DNA of 64,000 nt from Salinisphaera japonica YTM-1 (GCF_003788585.1 NZ_AYKG01000005.1:1-64000); one strand, 5' to 3'. Shown: positions 10,328 through 19,023, numbered from the stretch's first letter. Notes: generated by a model from the sequence alone, not told the origin. Numbers and translations: made by a program.

Positions 10328-10665
10328 TGCCACAAGCCCGGCTTGACGCAACAATTTTTCGCCACACCGTAAGGCCGCGACGCGAATAGCTGTTTGATCT
10401 GGGGGCCGAACAGGCTGGTTCGCGCCTAACAAGCCTGTCTGAAAGCGCTGAACCGAGCGGTGAGGCAACGGCCGAGGAATCCTCGGTCGTTCAAATGAAA
10501 GACAGCCGCGCGGCGTGCGGCACGCGCTGACAGCTACGACCCGCACTTTGGCGTGACGCAGTTGGACGATACGCAAACACGAGAGCATGAATCTCAAGCC
10601 GCCGATGCCGCCGATGAGGCCGAGCTGGCCGCGCTGGAACATCAGGTCAAGCAACGCAAGAAACC
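10328..10665 (+). pseudogene. Remnant of an accessory gene upstream of hsdM
   Basis: No complete gene is visible here. From a stop near 10494 the plus frame is open to a TGA at 10667-10669, which overlaps the hsdM start (ATGA). It ends in a plausible protein tail, AADAADEAELAALEHQVKQR plus KKP. The first usable start is GTG 10553, giving 38 residues. The coupled stop suggests the tail of a former operon gene that lost its 5' part. RhuM- or Fic-like accessory genes often sit in type I loci and would fit, but the tail is too short to assign. The left part (10328-10490) shows no coding signal. Confidence 0.4.
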
Positions 10666-12312
10666 ATGACAAAAAACGACCAACAAAAACTCGGCAAAAT
10701 CCTCTGGGATATCGCGGACGATCTGCGCGGGTCGATGAACGCCGATGATTTTCGCGATTACATGCTGGCGTTTCTGTTCCTGCGCTATCTCTCGGATAAC
10801 TACGAGGCTGCCGCGCAGAAAGAGCTGGGTAGCGATTACCCGGACCCGGATGCGATAGACAACGGCGGTCGCACGCCGTTATCGGTGTGGTACGACGCGA
10901 ATCCCGAGGATATCGAGGCGTTCGAGAAGCAAATGCGCCGCAAGGCGCACTATGTGATCGAGCCCCGGCATCTGTGGGCGAATATTGCTTATCTCGCTCG
11001 CAAGCACGATGACGAGCTGCTCGGAACCCTGCAGGCCGGGTTTAAATACATCGAGAACCAGTCGTTCGATAGCACGTTTGCCGGGCTGTTCTCCGAGATC
11101 AACCTGGGCTCCGACAAGCTCGGCAAGACCCACGCCGATCGTAACGCCAAGCTCTGCACCATCATTCAGCGCATCGCCGAAGGGCTGGCCGATTTCTCGA
11201 CCGATGCCGATACTCTGGGTGATGCCTATGAGTATCTGCTCGATCAGTTCGCGGCCGGCTCGGGCAAGAAGGCGGGTGAGTTCTATACGCCGCAGCGGAT
11301 TTCCGACATCTTGTCGGCGATCGTCACGCTCGATAGCCAGGCACCGGCGTCCGGCCCACGGCAGAACCTGGCCAGCGTTTATGATTTTGCCTGCGGTTCG
11401 GGCTCGTTGTTGTTGAATGTGCGTCGGCGCGTGGTCGATGCCGGGGGCACGATCGGCCAGATTTCGGGCCAGGAATACAACGTGACCACCTACAACCTCG
11501 CGCGCATGAACATGTTGCTGCACGGGGTGAAGGACACCGAGTTCGAGATCTACCACGGCGATACGCTCAAGAACGAGTGGGACACGCTGCGCGAGACCAA
11601 CCCGGCGAAAAAACCCCGCTTCGATGCCGTGGTGGCCAATCCGCCGTTCAGCTATCGCTGGACACCGGGCGATGACACCAGCGAGGACATGCGTTTCAAG
11701 AACCACGGCGTGGCGCCGAAGTCCGCCGCGGACTTCGCGTTCCTGCTGCACGGGTTCCATTACCTGAAAGACGACGGCGTGATGGCGATCATCCTGCCGC
11801 ACGGCGTGTTGTTCCGTGGCGGGGCCGAGGCGCGCATTCGCCGCAAGCTGCTAGAAGACGGGCATATCGATACCGTGATCGGCCTGCCGGCGAACCTGTT
11901 CTATTCGACGGGTATCCCGGTCTGCATTCTGGTGTTGAAAAAGTGCAAGCAGTCAGACGATGTGCTGTTCATCAACGCCGAAAAACACTTCGAGAAAGGC
12001 AAGCGACAGAACGCGCTGAACGAATCGCATATCACCGAGATCATCGATACCTACAAGGCGCGCCCGGATCAGGTCGAGCGTTATGCCCGACGGGTCGATC
12101 TGGACGAGATCGAGCGCAACGACTGGAACTTGAACATCTCGCGCTATGTGAGCACGGCCGAGCCAGAACCCGAGATTGATCTGGCCCGCGTGCATCAGGA
12201 TCTGGTCTCGATCGAGACCGATATCGCAGACGCGGCGAAGCGGCACAACGAGTTTCTCGAAGAACTCGGGCTGCCACCGCTTCCGGGGTATGCGAACACA
12301 AAAACGTCATGA
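10666..12312 (+). CDS. hsdM: Type I DNA N6-adenine methyltransferase, modification subunit
   Basis: A 548-residue HsdM of the type IC class. The N-terminal HsdM_N helical domain (residues 1-150) is followed by the approach motif GEFYTPQRISDIL (204-217), SAM motif FACGSG (241-246) and catalytic motif NPPF (325-328), then a long helical C-terminus. With HsdS it methylates adenine in both half-sites and protects host DNA. All key residues are present, so the complete RM system should be active. It starts at ATG 10666, overlapping the stop of a short upstream frame. The gene order R-S-x-x-M differs from the common M-S-R or R-M-S order. Confidence 0.95.
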   Translation: MTKNDQQKLGKILWDIADDLRGSMNADDFRDYMLAFLFLRYLSDNYEAAAQKELGSDYPDPDAIDNGGRTPLSVWYDANPEDIEAFEKQMRRKAHYVIEPRHLWANIAYLARKHDDELLGTLQAGFKYIENQSFDSTFAGLFSEINLGSDKLGKTHADRNAKLCTIIQRIAEGLADFSTDADTLGDAYEYLLDQFAAGSGKKAGEFYTPQRISDILSAIVTLDSQAPASGPRQNLASVYDFACGSGSLLLNVRRRVVDAGGTIGQISGQEYNVTTYNLARMNMLLHGVKDTEFEIYHGDTLKNEWDTLRETNPAKKPRFDAVVANPPFSYRWTPGDDTSEDMRFKNHGVAPKSAADFAFLLHGFHYLKDDGVMAIILPHGVLFRGGAEARIRRKLLEDGHIDTVIGLPANLFYSTGIPVCILVLKKCKQSDDVLFINAEKHFEKGKRQNALNESHITEIIDTYKARPDQVERYARRVDLDEIERNDWNLNISRYVSTAEPEPEIDLARVHQDLVSIETDIADAAKRHNEFLEELGLPPLPGYANTKTS

Positions 12313-12413
12313 TGCGAGCGTCGTAACGGCGATCCGTTCTGGGGTGTGTCGCTTTTTGAGTTGGCAATCAGTCGCCCGACGGGGGCGAAAAGACAAGAAA
12401 GAGGGGGCACACC
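12313..12413 (+). promoter_or_regulatory. Leader of the amino-sugar operon
   Basis: About 100 bases separate hsdM from the sugar transporter gene. AAGAGGGGG lies just before the ATG and is a strong ribosome binding site. A GC-rich dyad, CGCCCGACGGGGGCG, is seen at about 12372-12386. I cannot place a convincing sigma-70 promoter, so the operon may have a regulated promoter or depend on readthrough. Confidence 0.35.
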
Positions 12414-13790
12414 ATGAGCGACGTGGACATGCCACGGCATAACGCGCTACCCGCCACCGCCTGGCTGGCCATCGGCGCGGCCGCACTCGGCGGCATGCTC
12501 TACGGCTACGACATCGGCATCATCGCCGGGGCGCTGGTGTTCATGAAGCCGGCGTTGTCGTTATCGGCGTCTGAGATGTCGCTGATCGTCGCGGCCGTGC
12601 TGGGCGGTGGGTCGCTTGCCACGTTGATCGGCGGGCCGGCCGCTGATCGCTTTGGTCGCAAGGCGACGCTCACAGTGGCTGGCCTGGTGTTCATCGTTGG
12701 CGTGGTGGTTACGGCCATAGCCGGTGGCTATAGCGGTGCGCTGGTCGGGCGTTTGATCCAGGGGATCGGCGTGGGGCTGATCACGATCGTGGTGCCGTTG
12801 TACATGGTGGAGGTCATGCCGCCGGCGGTGCGCGGGCGTAGTGTGACGCTGTTTCAGCTTTGCCTCACGTTCGGCATTCTGGCGGGTTATCTCGTGGGGT
12901 ATCTGTTCAACCACAGCGGGGATTGGCGGGCCATGTTCGCCACCGCGCTAATCCCCGCGGCGGCTTTTGTGCTTCTGGGGCTGGCCCTACCGAAATCACC
13001 GCGCTGGCTGTTCAAGCAGGGCAGGACCGATGAGGCGCGCGCGGTGTTGGGGCGTACCCACGGCCCGGCCGAAGCCGAAACGACGTTTGCCGAGCTGGCC
13101 GATCAGACCGACGCAGACGCCGCGGCCGGGCGCTGGTCGTTGTTGCCGGCGCCGGGGTATCGCAAGGCGTTTTTCCTGGCTTTGGCGATCGGCTTGCTCA
13201 ATCAGTTGACCGGCATCAATACGTTGCTGCAATTCAATACCGTGATTCTTGATCAGTCCGGTCTGGGCTCCGGTGCGGCCGCGGTGCTGGGGAGCGTGAC
13301 GGTTGGTTTGACCAATTTCGTGGTCACGATCATCGGGCTGGTGTTGATTGATCGCGTCGGGCGGCGGCCATTGCTGATCATCGGTACGGCAGGCTCGGCC
13401 ATCGCGCTTGTATTCATGGCCTTGGTGCATGTGCTGACCACGGCGTCGCCGCTACAGGGCTATGCCACGCTGGCCGGGTTGATCGGCTTTGTGGTCTTTT
13501 TTGCTATCGGCCCGGGTATCGTGGTGTGGCTGGCTATTTCTGAAGTGTTGCCGCTGGCGATCCGCGCCAAGGGGATGGCGGTGGCGCTGTTCGCCAATTC
13601 CTTGATGTCGGCCGCACTTGCGGCCGTGTTCATGGATATCGTGGCATTGGCCGGCTATGCCGGGGCCTTCGCGTTATTGGCGGTATCTGTTCTGTTGTAT
13701 CTGCTGGTGGCGATTTTCCCGTTGCCCGAGACCAAGGGCCGCAAGCTTGAAGAAATCGAACGCCATTTTCTGGGTGGTGAACATGGCTGA
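12414..13790 (+). CDS. MFS sugar porter, probably N-acetylglucosamine uptake
   Basis: A 458-residue twelve-helix transporter of the sugar porter family (Pfam Sugar_tr). Signs are GGMLYGYDIGIIAGAL in TM1, PAADRFGRKATL after TM2, GRLIQGIGVGL, ESPRWLF-like LPKSPRWLFKQGR at the end of TM6, LLNQLTGINTLL in TM7, DRVGRRPLL after TM8 and PETKGRKLEEIE at the C-terminus. It should carry a sugar with H+ across the inner membrane. GlcNAc is inferred from the three downstream genes (kinase, deaminase, deacetylase). The gene overlaps the kinase by eight bases. Confidence 0.88.
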   Translation: MSDVDMPRHNALPATAWLAIGAAALGGMLYGYDIGIIAGALVFMKPALSLSASEMSLIVAAVLGGGSLATLIGGPAADRFGRKATLTVAGLVFIVGVVVTAIAGGYSGALVGRLIQGIGVGLITIVVPLYMVEVMPPAVRGRSVTLFQLCLTFGILAGYLVGYLFNHSGDWRAMFATALIPAAAFVLLGLALPKSPRWLFKQGRTDEARAVLGRTHGPAEAETTFAELADQTDADAAAGRWSLLPAPGYRKAFFLALAIGLLNQLTGINTLLQFNTVILDQSGLGSGAAAVLGSVTVGLTNFVVTIIGLVLIDRVGRRPLLIIGTAGSAIALVFMALVHVLTTASPLQGYATLAGLIGFVVFFAIGPGIVVWLAISEVLPLAIRAKGMAVALFANSLMSAALAAVFMDIVALAGYAGAFALLAVSVLLYLLVAIFPLPETKGRKLEEIERHFLGGEHG

Positions 13791-14658
13791 TGCGGTGTTC
13801 ATCGGCGTGGATAGTGGCGCCAGCAAGACCCACGTCGTGGCTCTTGATGCCCAGGGCGCGGTGATCGGCCAGGCGCGGGGGGCGGCGGCGACATTGAACG
13901 GGCAGGCCGATACCGCCTGGGCGACCATTGAAATCGCCCTGGGCCAGCTTGGCCTGAGCCGGGGGCGGCCGGCTGATGATTGGCATGTCGTGGTGGGTAT
14001 CGCCGGGACCGAGCTGTCCGCTGCGTTTGATGATTTCGTGGCCGCTGCGCCGATATTCGCTTCTTGCCGCGTGGTGTCTGATGCGCATATCGCCTGTGCC
14101 GGCGCACACGGTCTGACCGACGGGGCCATCGTGGCTGTTGGTACCGGGCTTGTTGGGTTTTCTCGCCGAGCCGGCACGCCAAAGCGCGCTGGCGGCTGGG
14201 GGTTTCCCCACGATGATCGCGGTGCTGGCGCGTGGCTGGGGCTGGAAGCGGTGGCCCACGCACTGGCCGTGGCGGACGGGCGCGACGATTCGAGCATGCT
14301 GTCCGAGTGGCTTCTGGCGCCTTATGATCATGATCCGCTGGCGCTGTCTGCCTGGGCCTGTACGGCACGCGCCGGTGATTTCGCGCGTCTGGCGCGTGGC
14401 GTAGTCACGAGCGCGCAGGCCGGCGATGCCCGTGCCGAATCATTGCTGCGTGCGGCCGGCGCGCACGTCTCCACGCTGGCCCGGGCGCTGATCGGTGCCC
14501 ACGACGATCTGGGGCTGGCGCTCGTCGGCGGCTTGGCCGACACGGTTACGCCGTATCTGGATAGCGATCTGCGCGCACGTCTGATCGCACCGCGCTATAC
14601 ACCGGCCCACGGCGCTGCCCTGATGGCACGCCACGGCGCATCGGAGGTTTTGTCATGA
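13783..14658 (+). CDS. BadF/BadG-type ATPase, N-acetylglucosamine/glucosamine kinase
   Basis: A 291-residue ASKHA-fold kinase starting at ATG 13783 (MADAVFIGVDSGASKTHVVA), which overlaps the transporter stop; longer starts lie inside the transporter gene. The phosphate-1 loop GVDSGASKT, VVGIAGTE, AIVAVGTG and GGWGFPHDDRGAGAWLG are typical of the BadF/BadG/BcrA/BcrD family that includes eukaryote-type GlcNAc kinases. It should phosphorylate the imported sugar at O6. The stop overlaps the next start (ATGA), so coupling is strong. Confidence 0.85.
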   Translation: MADAVFIGVDSGASKTHVVALDAQGAVIGQARGAAATLNGQADTAWATIEIALGQLGLSRGRPADDWHVVVGIAGTELSAAFDDFVAAAPIFASCRVVSDAHIACAGAHGLTDGAIVAVGTGLVGFSRRAGTPKRAGGWGFPHDDRGAGAWLGLEAVAHALAVADGRDDSSMLSEWLLAPYDHDPLALSAWACTARAGDFARLARGVVTSAQAGDARAESLLRAAGAHVSTLARALIGAHDDLGLALVGGLADTVTPYLDSDLRARLIAPRYTPAHGAALMARHGASEVLS

Positions 14659-15701
14659 CCACGCGCATGCGCGCCGAAATGCTTGAAACGCCGGAACGTC
14701 TGGCTGATCAATGGGTTGCAAACCAAGCCTCGATGGCGACGATCGCCGAACACGTCAGGGCGCGTGGCCCGGCGACGCCGTGGTGGACGGTCGCGCGGGG
14801 CAGCTCTGCCCACGCGGCGACGTTCTTTTCGGCCGCGGCCGGCCTGGGTGCCAACCGAGTGGTGGGCGAGATCACGCCAAGTTTATTCACGGTCTATGAT
14901 CGGCGACCGCCACTGGCCGATGCCATCGTCCTGGCGATCTCCCAGTCCGGTGCCGGGGAAGACATCAACGCGGTGGTGGAGGCGTCCGCGGCAAGCGGCG
15001 CGTTAACCCTCGCGCTAACCAATGATCCATCGTCATCTTTGGCACGATCAGCGGCTCTGACCTTCGATCTGGCGATGGGCGAAGAAACGGCCGTGGCCGC
15101 TACGAAAACGTTTCTCGGCACCCTGGCTGCGGCAGCGCGGCTGGTTACGACGATGGCGGACGACCGTTCGCTGGATCGCGCGCTTGCGCGCCTGCCCGAT
15201 ACGCTCGCGCAACGACGAGACGACCAGCCCCCGTTGGACGCCGCAGCCCTGGCTGGATTCGATCGGGCGGGTTTCGTGCTCGGGCGCGGCGTGGGGCTGG
15301 CGGTCGCCCGAGAAGTCGCGCTCAAGTTCAAGGAGGTGTGTGTGACGCCGGCCGAGTCTTTTTCGGCCGCAGAGTTCATCCACGGTCCGCTGACGCTGGT
15401 CAGCCCCGGCACGCCGATACTGATGATCTGCCTGGACGATGCCACGCGGCCCGGCATCATGAAGACTGCGCGCCGGCTTGTGGATCTTGGCGCCGCGGTC
15501 ACTTTGCTGGGGCCGAATTTGCCCGCAGCGAAAGATACCGACGGCCTGATTACGATCAGCCGGCCAGCGACCGACAATGTCTATACCGACGCAATCGCCA
15601 TAGCGTTTGATTGCTACGGCGCGCTCGAGGCTCGGGCGGTCGCGCTTGGCTACGATCCCGATCAGCCGCCCAATGTTCGAAAGATCACGAGTACCTACTG
15701 A
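14655..15701 (+). CDS. SIS-domain glucosamine-6-phosphate deaminase (NagB-II type)
   Basis: A 348-residue protein made of two SIS (sugar isomerase) domains without the glutaminase domain of GlmS. Motifs are VARGSSAHAATFFSAA, the sugar-phosphate loop LAISQSGAGEDI, TLALTNDPSS, ATKTFLGTLA, then in domain 2 VLGRGVGLAVAREVALKFKE and AAEFIHGP. Such stand-alone proteins next to nagA act as NagB-II, turning glucosamine-6-P into fructose-6-P and ammonia. It lies between kinase and deacetylase with overlaps on both sides (ATGA, TGATG), which supports this assignment. AgaS-type activity on galactosamine-6-P is the alternative. Confidence 0.85.
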   Translation: MTTRMRAEMLETPERLADQWVANQASMATIAEHVRARGPATPWWTVARGSSAHAATFFSAAAGLGANRVVGEITPSLFTVYDRRPPLADAIVLAISQSGAGEDINAVVEASAASGALTLALTNDPSSSLARSAALTFDLAMGEETAVAATKTFLGTLAAAARLVTTMADDRSLDRALARLPDTLAQRRDDQPPLDAAALAGFDRAGFVLGRGVGLAVAREVALKFKEVCVTPAESFSAAEFIHGPLTLVSPGTPILMICLDDATRPGIMKTARRLVDLGAAVTLLGPNLPAAKDTDGLITISRPATDNVYTDAIAIAFDCYGALEARAVALGYDPDQPPNVRKITSTY

Positions 15702-16900
15702 TGCGCGGCGCACGAGCTGACGATCCGCGGCGTTGGGAGATTCGAGGGCCGGCGGTCCACACGCCTGCCGGCGAGGCGCGCCGATTAATCATCGAAGACG
15801 CCACGATCAGCGAGGCGGGCGATCCGATCGAAGCCACGCTGGATCTCCCCGCCGACTGGCATATCGTGCCGGGCTTTATTGATGCCCATATCCACGGCGC
15901 GATGGGCGCGGATGTCATGGATGCCAGCGCCGAAGGCCTGGCCCGCATCGCGGCCTACCTGCCCGCCGAGGGCACGACCTCGTTTCTGGCCACGACCATG
16001 ACCGGCTCGGCGGAGACGATCGAGGCGGCACTGCGGGTGGCGGCTAGCCACGACAGCCCGCCGGGCACGGCCGAGATGCTGGGCGTGCATCTGGAAGGCC
16101 CGTTCGTGAATGCCGATAAGGCCGGGGCGCAGCCGGTCGCGCATATCGCTACGCCCGATATCGATCGGTTCGAGCACTGGCAGGCCGCAAGCGGCGGTCG
16201 CATTCGCGTGGTCACGTTGGCCCCGGAAATGCCGGGCGGTGATGCGCTCGTCAAACACCTGACACGGGCCGATGTTCGGGCGTCGATCGGCCATTCAGCC
16301 TGTAGCGCGGCCCAGGCCGAGGCCGCGATTGCCGCCGGCGCGGCGCGCGGCACGCATCTGTTCAATGCCATGAACGGCCTGCACCACCGCGAGCCGGGGG
16401 CGGCCTGTGCGCTGCTCGCCAATCCGGTGGCACGCGCGGAAATCATTGCCGACGGACATCATGTCGCACCCGCGATGGTGAACCTGGCCTATCGCACGGC
16501 CGGTGCCGCCGGCCTCATGGCCATCACCGATGCCATGCGGGCCAAAGGGCTAGGCGACGGGCAATACACGCTGGGCGGCCAGCCCGTGACCGTCGAGAAC
16601 GACCAGGCGCGCCTGGCCGATGGCACGCTGGCCGGCAGCGTGCTGACCTTCGACCAGGCGTTTCGCAACCTGTGCGCTTACACCGGTTGCAACATGGCCG
16701 AGGCGATCGCCATGACCAGCGCCAACGCCGCGGCCGATCTCGGCCTGGCTGATCGCAAAGGCCGGCTGGCGCCCGGGTACGATGCCGATTGCGTGGTGCT
16801 GGACGCCGATTGTCGCGTGCGCCTGACGATCTGTCGTGGCCGGATTGCGTATGACGGCCGCACGGCTTGGCGGGATTCTCGGTTTCGTAGGAATCGATAA
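15701..16900 (+). CDS. nagA: N-acetylglucosamine-6-phosphate deacetylase
   Basis: A 399-residue amidohydrolase. The start is ATG 15701 (MRGARADDPRRWEIRGPAVH), overlapping the deaminase stop by one base. Metal and active-site motifs are present in order: HIH in GFIDAHIHGAMG, Glu in GVHLEGPFV, His in SIGHSACSA, GTHLFNAMNGLHHREPG, and the catalytic Asp in MAITDAMRAKG. It removes acetate from GlcNAc-6-P before deamination. The C-terminus (RTAWRDSRFRRNR) runs slightly past the family consensus. Together with the three upstream genes it forms a complete PTS-independent route from GlcNAc to fructose-6-P. Confidence 0.93.
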   Translation: MRGARADDPRRWEIRGPAVHTPAGEARRLIIEDATISEAGDPIEATLDLPADWHIVPGFIDAHIHGAMGADVMDASAEGLARIAAYLPAEGTTSFLATTMTGSAETIEAALRVAASHDSPPGTAEMLGVHLEGPFVNADKAGAQPVAHIATPDIDRFEHWQAASGGRIRVVTLAPEMPGGDALVKHLTRADVRASIGHSACSAAQAEAAIAAGAARGTHLFNAMNGLHHREPGAACALLANPVARAEIIADGHHVAPAMVNLAYRTAGAAGLMAITDAMRAKGLGDGQYTLGGQPVTVENDQARLADGTLAGSVLTFDQAFRNLCAYTGCNMAEAIAMTSANAAADLGLADRKGRLAPGYDADCVVLDADCRVRLTICRGRIAYDGRTAWRDSRFRRNR

Positions 16901-16904
16901 CGAT

Positions 16905-16932
16905 TTGACGTCTACCACGTTGCGCCTATTGC
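16905..16932 (+). promoter_or_regulatory. Sigma-70-like promoter of vapBC
   Basis: TTGACG at 16905-16910 and TATTGC at 16927-16932 are separated by 16 bases. The start point would fall at about 16939, on the palindromic repeats that precede vapB. Confidence 0.55.
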
Positions 16933-16938
16933 AAGAAA

Positions 16939-16958
16939 GGCATATGCTGGCATATGCC
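16939..16958. promoter_or_regulatory. Probable VapB operator, two GCATATGC palindromes
   Basis: GGCATATGCTGGCATATGCC holds two copies of the perfect palindrome GCATATGC with centres 11 bases apart, about one helical turn. It overlaps the expected transcription start of vapBC. VapB/AbrB-fold antitoxins bind such short palindromes to repress their own operon. Confidence 0.55.
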
Positions 16959-16977
16959 ATGTATTGCAGAGGTGTCG

Positions 16978-17217
16978 ATGGAAACCGAACGTCATGCTCG
17001 TTTGTTCAAGAACGGCCGAAGTCAGGCGCTGCGTATTCCGAAGGAGTTCGAGCTGCCCGGCAACGAGGCGATTATCCGAAAAGAGGGCAACAGGTTGATC
17101 ATTGAGCCGGTCGCTGCCAAGCCCAATCTTCTGGATATGTTGGCCACGCTGTCGCCGATTGAAGAAACGCTGCCGATCGCAGAAGACATGCCGCCGGACG
17201 AGGATGTTCAGCTTTGA
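16978..17217 (+). CDS. vapB: Antitoxin VapB (AbrB/MazE fold)
   Basis: A 79-residue antitoxin starting at ATG 16978, with AGAGGTG just upstream. The N-terminal half (ARLFKNGRSQALRIPKEFEL, GNEAIIRKEGNRLIIEP) is a swapped-hairpin AbrB DNA-binding domain. The acidic tail (IEETLPIAEDMPPDEDVQL) is the usual toxin-binding part. Longer in-frame starts upstream lie over the operator and are unlikely. It overlaps vapC by four bases. Confidence 0.88.
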   Translation: METERHARLFKNGRSQALRIPKEFELPGNEAIIRKEGNRLIIEPVAAKPNLLDMLATLSPIEETLPIAEDMPPDEDVQL

Positions 17218-17633
17218 CGGCGACGGGCTTTGTCTATCTGTTGGATACGAACATCATTTCCGACATGGTTCGCCGTCCAGCAGGCCGCGCTGCCAAGGCT
17301 CTGGCGCGCGTCGACGTTGCGCAGGTATGCACCAGCATTATTGTGGTGAGCGAAATACGTTACGGCGTCGCGCGCCGCGGCTCTCAAAAACTCACCGCTC
17401 AGGTCGACGCTGTTCTGTCTGTCTTGCCGGCGCTGTCGCTCGAGTCTCCCGCTGACCGGCATTACGGCGATATCCGCGCTGAATTGGCGGGCCAGGGGCA
17501 GCCGATCGGCGGCAACGATCTTCTGATCGCCGCTCAGGCACGCGCCCTCGGGTTGACCGTGGTCACCGATAACATCCGTGAATTCGAGCGTGTTCGCGGG
17601 CTTCGAACAGACAACTGGCTAGACCAAGCATAG
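17214..17633 (+). CDS. vapC: Toxin VapC, PIN-domain ribonuclease
   Basis: A 139-residue PIN-domain protein beginning with TTG at 17214 inside the vapB stop codon. The four acidic metal ligands are visible: D11 (YLLDTNIISD), E47 (VVSEIRYG), D102 (GGNDLLIA) and D119 (VVTDN). VapC toxins of this type cleave initiator tRNA or rRNA; which one cannot be read here. The module looks complete and active and stands just downstream of the amino-sugar operon. Confidence 0.9.
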   Translation: MTATGFVYLLDTNIISDMVRRPAGRAAKALARVDVAQVCTSIIVVSEIRYGVARRGSQKLTAQVDAVLSVLPALSLESPADRHYGDIRAELAGQGQPIGGNDLLIAAQARALGLTVVTDNIREFERVRGLRTDNWLDQA

Positions 17634-17700
17634 CTTGCGCTATCGCGTTCGGTTAGTTGCGATTTAGTGAGTAACTTGACTCTCGATTGGCAGCTTGTCG

Positions 17701-18414
17701 CTAGCCTTCTGAAATCAAAAACGCATAGATATCGAGCACTTGGCCGTCGCCCGCGCCAATGAAGTGCCAAGCGGCATTGATGGCTTCGGTATCGACGACG
17801 ATCAGTCCGTCGTAGTCGCCGTCGGCTGTGCCGGCACAGCCGGCAACACTCAGATGCGCGGCGGTGCCGGCGGCCAGGCGTTGCGCGGGTGCAATACGCC
17901 CTGCTAGCCGACAGCCCGCCCCGGCGGCATCGATGGTCGCGGCGTCGTTGATCGTGAACGCAGCGATATCGTCGCCGATCACGCTTTGATAATGCCCGGC
18001 CAGGTTATCGGCCGTGATCGGCGCCACTGGAGCGGCGATCGTAAACCGGCGGGTCAACGACAGCGGCGTGGTGGGCGCCGGTACGCGGTGCCAGGGGGCC
18101 GATGCGTTGGCGCGGCGATAGATGACTTGAGCGCCAATCCCAGACGTCGGGGCCAGCGAGATGAAGGCTCGCCCGCTTTCATCAAAAAACGCCAGGCCGT
18201 CGTTGCCGGCCGGATCGCCGGCAAGTACGACCGCGCTCGTGCCGGCGGACAACTCGGGTAGCGATAGATCGGTTTGCGACGGGCCATCGGGTTGGGCCGG
18301 CTGATCGGCGTGGGTATCGATATGCGCGGTATCGTCATGACAGCCGGCGAGCACGAGCATGGCGGCCACGCCGGTGCCGACCAGAAAACCGACGGGGCGA
18401 CGTGCGTGGCTCAT
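17701..18414 (-). CDS. Hypothetical lipoprotein
   Basis: A 237-residue protein starting at ATG 18414 (MSHARRPVGFLVGTGVAAML) with a lipobox LVLAGC, so it should be anchored to a membrane through that cysteine. The mature part has a polar Asp/Gln/Pro linker, then a beta-rich domain with Cys-containing segments (GAGCRLAGRI, SVAGCAGTADGDYDG). I recognise no family. Its ATG overlaps the stop of the truncated SurE-like frame (ATGA), so it was probably its operon partner. Confidence 0.65.
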   Translation of the reverse strand: MSHARRPVGFLVGTGVAAMLVLAGCHDDTAHIDTHADQPAQPDGPSQTDLSLPELSAGTSAVVLAGDPAGNDGLAFFDESGRAFISLAPTSGIGAQVIYRRANASAPWHRVPAPTTPLSLTRRFTIAAPVAPITADNLAGHYQSVIGDDIAAFTINDAATIDAAGAGCRLAGRIAPAQRLAAGTAAHLSVAGCAGTADGDYDGLIVVDTEAINAAWHFIGAGDGQVLDIYAFLISEG

Positions 18415-18956
18415 CGCGTGCTGTCCGTCACGAGATCCTGTACGCGGATACGCGCGGCATTGCGCTGGCTGCGAAAGGCTTGCACGGTGACCTGGATCGG
18501 CGTGACGGTGACGAAGCCGTTGTTGAGTGCCACGGCCTCTGCCGGCGGTACGCCCTTGGGCGTTTGGTCCTGCGGGCAATTGAAGTCGATGCCCAAGCCA
18601 GCGGCTTCGTCATCATCAACCCTGCCATAGCCCAGCCGCGGGGCACTGTCGGTGTTACTGGCGTCCTCGTTCAAAGGCACGAAGAAATCGTCGCGGGCGC
18701 CGATACAGCTGATCGAGGTGAACTTGAAGGCCAGATCGCCGGCCTGGGTATCGTCATCGAAGGCGGGCACGTTTACGCTCAACCCAACCCCTGCGGGCAA
18801 TAGCGCCTTGCCGTGGCGGTTTGTCTTGAGCGAGGCGATGAGGCGTTGCACGACGCCGGCCTCGCGCATCTCGATCGCATCCGCCGATAAATCTCGATAC
18901 GAGCGCTCGGGCGTGCCCGCATAGCTGACGGCGACCGAGGGAATACCGCGGGCCAC
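18411..18956 (-). pseudogene. N-terminally truncated SurE-family 5'/3'-nucleotidase
   Basis: The 181-residue frame starts at GTG 18956 with MARGIPSVAVSYAGTPERS, which corresponds to the middle of SurE. It continues with PAGVGLSVNVPAF, DFNCPQDQ and NNGFVTVTPIQVTV, all matching the SurE C-terminal half. The first 110-130 residues, including the metal-binding DD motif, are missing. A stop codon lies two codons upstream and only 67 bases separate the frame from the next gene, so nothing of the N-terminus remains. Likely a deletion relic with no phosphatase activity. Confidence 0.65.
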
Positions 18957-19023
18957 GCCCTAAGTGCCAAATACAGTTTTATGCGGGCATCGTGACTGTT
19001 TGATGACACCGAATCGGCCGTCA

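Noticed and set aside
13618-13782. Longer start for the sugar kinase
   Set aside because: The extra 55 codons lie inside the last helices of the transporter gene in another frame; ATG 13783 gives the family N-terminus.
18415-18579. Longer start for the lipoprotein
   Set aside because: The extension overlaps the SurE-like frame and would put the lipobox signal deep inside the protein.
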